A stretch of 8,469 bases of DNA from Bacteroidales bacterium. GTDB taxonomy: Bacteria > Bacteroidota > Bacteroidia > Bacteroidales > UBA932. Position numbers and translations under genes: made by a program. The stretch lies in NCBI GenBank assembly GCA_017556665.1, contig JAFYMJ010000211.1, positions 1-8,469 on the forward strand, written 5' to 3'. The notes beneath the pieces are model-generated. The model had not been told where the DNA came from. It ran no database searches and saw only the letters and a program-made list of their open reading frames with translations. Shown here one piece after another: positions 6,733 to 8,469 of this stretch (within the stretch, counting starts at the first letter, position 1; each line of letters begins with the position of its first letter).

Positions 6733-8469
6733 ATGAGAAACATTTATAAATTATTCTTATTAGCATTTGCATTTGTGCTAATACAATCTTGCTCTAAATC
6801 TGAGCCGGATTCTATCTCTGTTTCAAGTGGAGCTATAGGTACAAGTGGAGTTCAGATTCCTAACAATAATACTCCTACTACTTTATCGATTACCGCCAAT
6901 GTGCCTTGGACAGCAACTTTAAGCAATAATTCTGCAGGTTTCGCAGTTTCTCCTCTAAGTGGTCAACCTGGTACAACTTCTATTACAGTTACAGCACAAC
7001 CTAATAGAACCAATCAGGATAAAACATGTGATATTAACTTTATGGCTGGAACAGCAACTGCTTCAATAACACTTGTTCAACCTTCTTTGGTTTTTGCAGT
7101 GTCACCTGCATCTGTTGTTGTTGGCCCAACTGAAGGGGCAAAAGTAGAGGTTGAACTTAACTGTAATACTGATTGGCAGTTTGATAATTCTGCACTTCCA
7201 CAGTGGCTTTCAGTTTCTCCAGCTCAGGGCTCTGGTAAAACAAAAGTTACAGTTACTGCAAAAGAGAATGAGGAAAAACAATCAAGAGAGGCAATTCTTA
7301 GAGTTAACTATGCAGGCTCGTTTGGATCTTTTATAGTACAACAGGAACCTGCTCCTAACCATGCCCCTACAAAACCTGTTATTTCATCACCACAAGATGG
7401 AGCAAAAAATCTTTCAACAGTACCTACTATAGTTTGGAATGAGTGTACAGATGAGGATGGGGAGCAAGTTACATATACAGTTCATTATTCAAAAAATCAG
7501 ACAGAGTGGAAGAAGATTGACGTTAAATCAAACACAACTTGTCCGTTCATGTCATACAATGTTGTTTTGGATCCTAAAACTGTATATTATATTAAGGTGG
7601 TAGCAACTGACGGTTATGAGAATGGTGTAATTGAGTCTGATGTAATTACTGTTGAAACAGGTGAGCCTTCTGCATATGCCGATGGTGGTTATACTATTTA
7701 TATGGAGAGTTCAAAACCTAATCCTGTAAGATTGGTATTTATTGGTGATGGATATTCAGCAGCAGACCACGTATATGGTGGACAATTTGATAAAGATCTT
7801 AATGAAGGTATTGAAGGATTGTTCTCTGTTGAGCCATATAAGACATATAGAGAATACTTTACAGTGTACAAGTTGGCAGCGTATTCAAAAGAGTCTGGTA
7901 TAACAATTACATCAGAGGGAATAAATAAAAATACATTCTACAAAACTGTAATCTCTGGAGGCAATACAACACATATTGAGTGTAATGTGGCATCTGTATG
8001 GGCTCAAGTTCAAAAGATTCCTGGATTTACAGAGGCTGATTTGGATGACTCACCTGTATGTATGATGCTTAATACCAACTATTACGCAGGTACTTGTTAC
8101 ACATCTATGGATGGAGTTGGAAGTAAGAGTGTTGCAATGTGTCCATCATTAAGAAACCATCAGTATGGTGTTGATATTCCTATGATTGTGGCTCATGAGT
8201 ATGGTGGTCATGGTTTTGGTAGATTGGCAGATGAGTATGTTAATTATCAGAACGAGACAATTCCAGCAGCAAACAAATCAAACTTGGAGGCATGGCAAAG
8301 TTATGGCTGGAGCTTGAACGTTTATGCTACAAATGATAAGAATACTGCACCATGGAGCAGATTCTTTGGATTGCCAGATTATTCTCACGTAGGTTGGTAT
8401 GCTGGTGGACATTACTATGGCTTAGGTGTATGGAGATCTGAGTATATCAGTTGCATGTGGGATAACAGA
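6733..8469 (+). CDS. BACON-domain lipoprotein with M64-type zinc metallopeptidase domain (3' end outside window)
   Basis: Probable surface-anchored peptidase, 579 residues present, open at the right edge. The signal peptide ends in the lipobox IQSC (Cys20). An SKSEPD stretch follows, whose acidic residues are compatible with surface export. Residues about 25-117 and 118-206 are two BACON modules (PWTATLSNN and VQP; DWQFDN, WLSVSPAQGSG and FIVQQEP), domains thought to bind carbohydrate or mucin. Residues about 208-309 are fibronectin-III-like (TKPVISSPQDGA, EDGEQVTYTVHYS, YYIKVVATDG). The catalytic domain starts with LVFIGDGYSAADH (334-346) and carries HEYGGHGFGRLADEY at 488-502, with His488, Glu489 and His493 as likely zinc ligands and catalytic base, then ISCMWDN (572-578), a Met-turn-like motif. 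The histidines are spaced HExxxH, not HExxH. M64 includes an IgA-cleaving protease of Clostridium ramosum, but the substrate here is unknown. The ATG at 6733 lies 11 bases after the DUF4251 stop, so the two are probably co-transcribed. Confidence 0.9.
   Translation, partial: MRNIYKLFLLAFAFVLIQSCSKSEPDSISVSSGAIGTSGVQIPNNNTPTTLSITANVPWTATLSNNSAGFAVSPLSGQPGTTSITVTAQPNRTNQDKTCDINFMAGTATASITLVQPSLVFAVSPASVVVGPTEGAKVEVELNCNTDWQFDNSALPQWLSVSPAQGSGKTKVTVTAKENEEKQSREAILRVNYAGSFGSFIVQQEPAPNHAPTKPVISSPQDGAKNLSTVPTIVWNECTDEDGEQVTYTVHYSKNQTEWKKIDVKSNTTCPFMSYNVVLDPKTVYYIKVVATDGYENGVIESDVITVETGEPSAYADGGYTIYMESSKPNPVRLVFIGDGYSAADHVYGGQFDKDLNEGIEGLFSVEPYKTYREYFTVYKLAAYSKESGITITSEGINKNTFYKTVISGGNTTHIECNVASVWAQVQKIPGFTEADLDDSPVCMMLNTNYYAGTCYTSMDGVGSKSVAMCPSLRNHQYGVDIPMIVAHEYGGHGFGRLADEYVNYQNETIPAANKSNLEAWQSYGWSLNVYATNDKNTAPWSRFFGLPDYSHVGWYAGGHYYGLGVWRSEYISCMWDNR

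Noticed and set aside
7151..7336. Plus-strand open frame of 61 codons within the peptidase gene
   Set aside because: The overlapping frame from 6733 is open to the window edge and encodes the second BACON domain; this frame is a shadow.

Overview
The window comes from an AT-rich member of the Bacteroidota, most probably the order Bacteroidales. The main evidence is a complete SusC/SusD outer-membrane uptake pair, three Bacteroidota-style lipoprotein signal peptides, BACON domains, a DUF4251 protein, and an exact match to the Bacteroides -7 promoter element (TAnnTTTG). Starts lack clear Shine-Dalgarno sequences and are preceded by A/T-rich leaders, as is usual in this phylum. The species cannot be named from the sequence.

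Layout. Bases 1-132 hold no intact gene; plus-strand frames close early, and the stretch may be the end of a degraded mobile or repeat element. Bases 133-444 (minus strand) encode the N-terminal part of a serine recombinase that loses its family resemblance after about 85 residues, so it is a broken gene. Bases 445-728 are a very AT-rich divergent intergenic region with a compact cluster of dyads and the likely promoter of the following operon. Bases 729-6095 are one operon of three genes on the plus strand: susC-like TonB-dependent transporter (990 aa), susD-like lipoprotein (505 aa) and an uncharacterised two-domain lipoprotein (281 aa). It is closed by a strong intrinsic terminator at 6118-6149. 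A second unit follows on the same strand: a secreted DUF4251 protein (6224-6721) and, 11 bases later, a lipoprotein with two BACON domains, a fibronectin-III-like domain and an M64-type metallopeptidase domain. This last gene runs off the right edge at its Met-turn-like motif (6733-8469, partial).

How the genes may work together. SusC and SusD form the lidded outer-membrane channel. The third lipoprotein sits where SusE/SusF-like surface binding proteins usually lie. No glycoside hydrolase, polysaccharide lyase, HTCS, SusR or ECF sigma/anti-sigma pair is visible. The only degradative enzyme nearby is a probable surface peptidase, so a peptide or glycoprotein substrate (as for RagAB) is at least as plausible as a glycan. 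This is inference, because the terminator separates the two units.

The points most worth a second look are the HExxxH spacing of the peptidase zinc motif, the almost exclusive use of GAG for Glu in the SusCD operon (87 of 89 codons by hand count) despite A-ending codons elsewhere, and the uncharacterised third lipoprotein. I see no wholly new system in this window.
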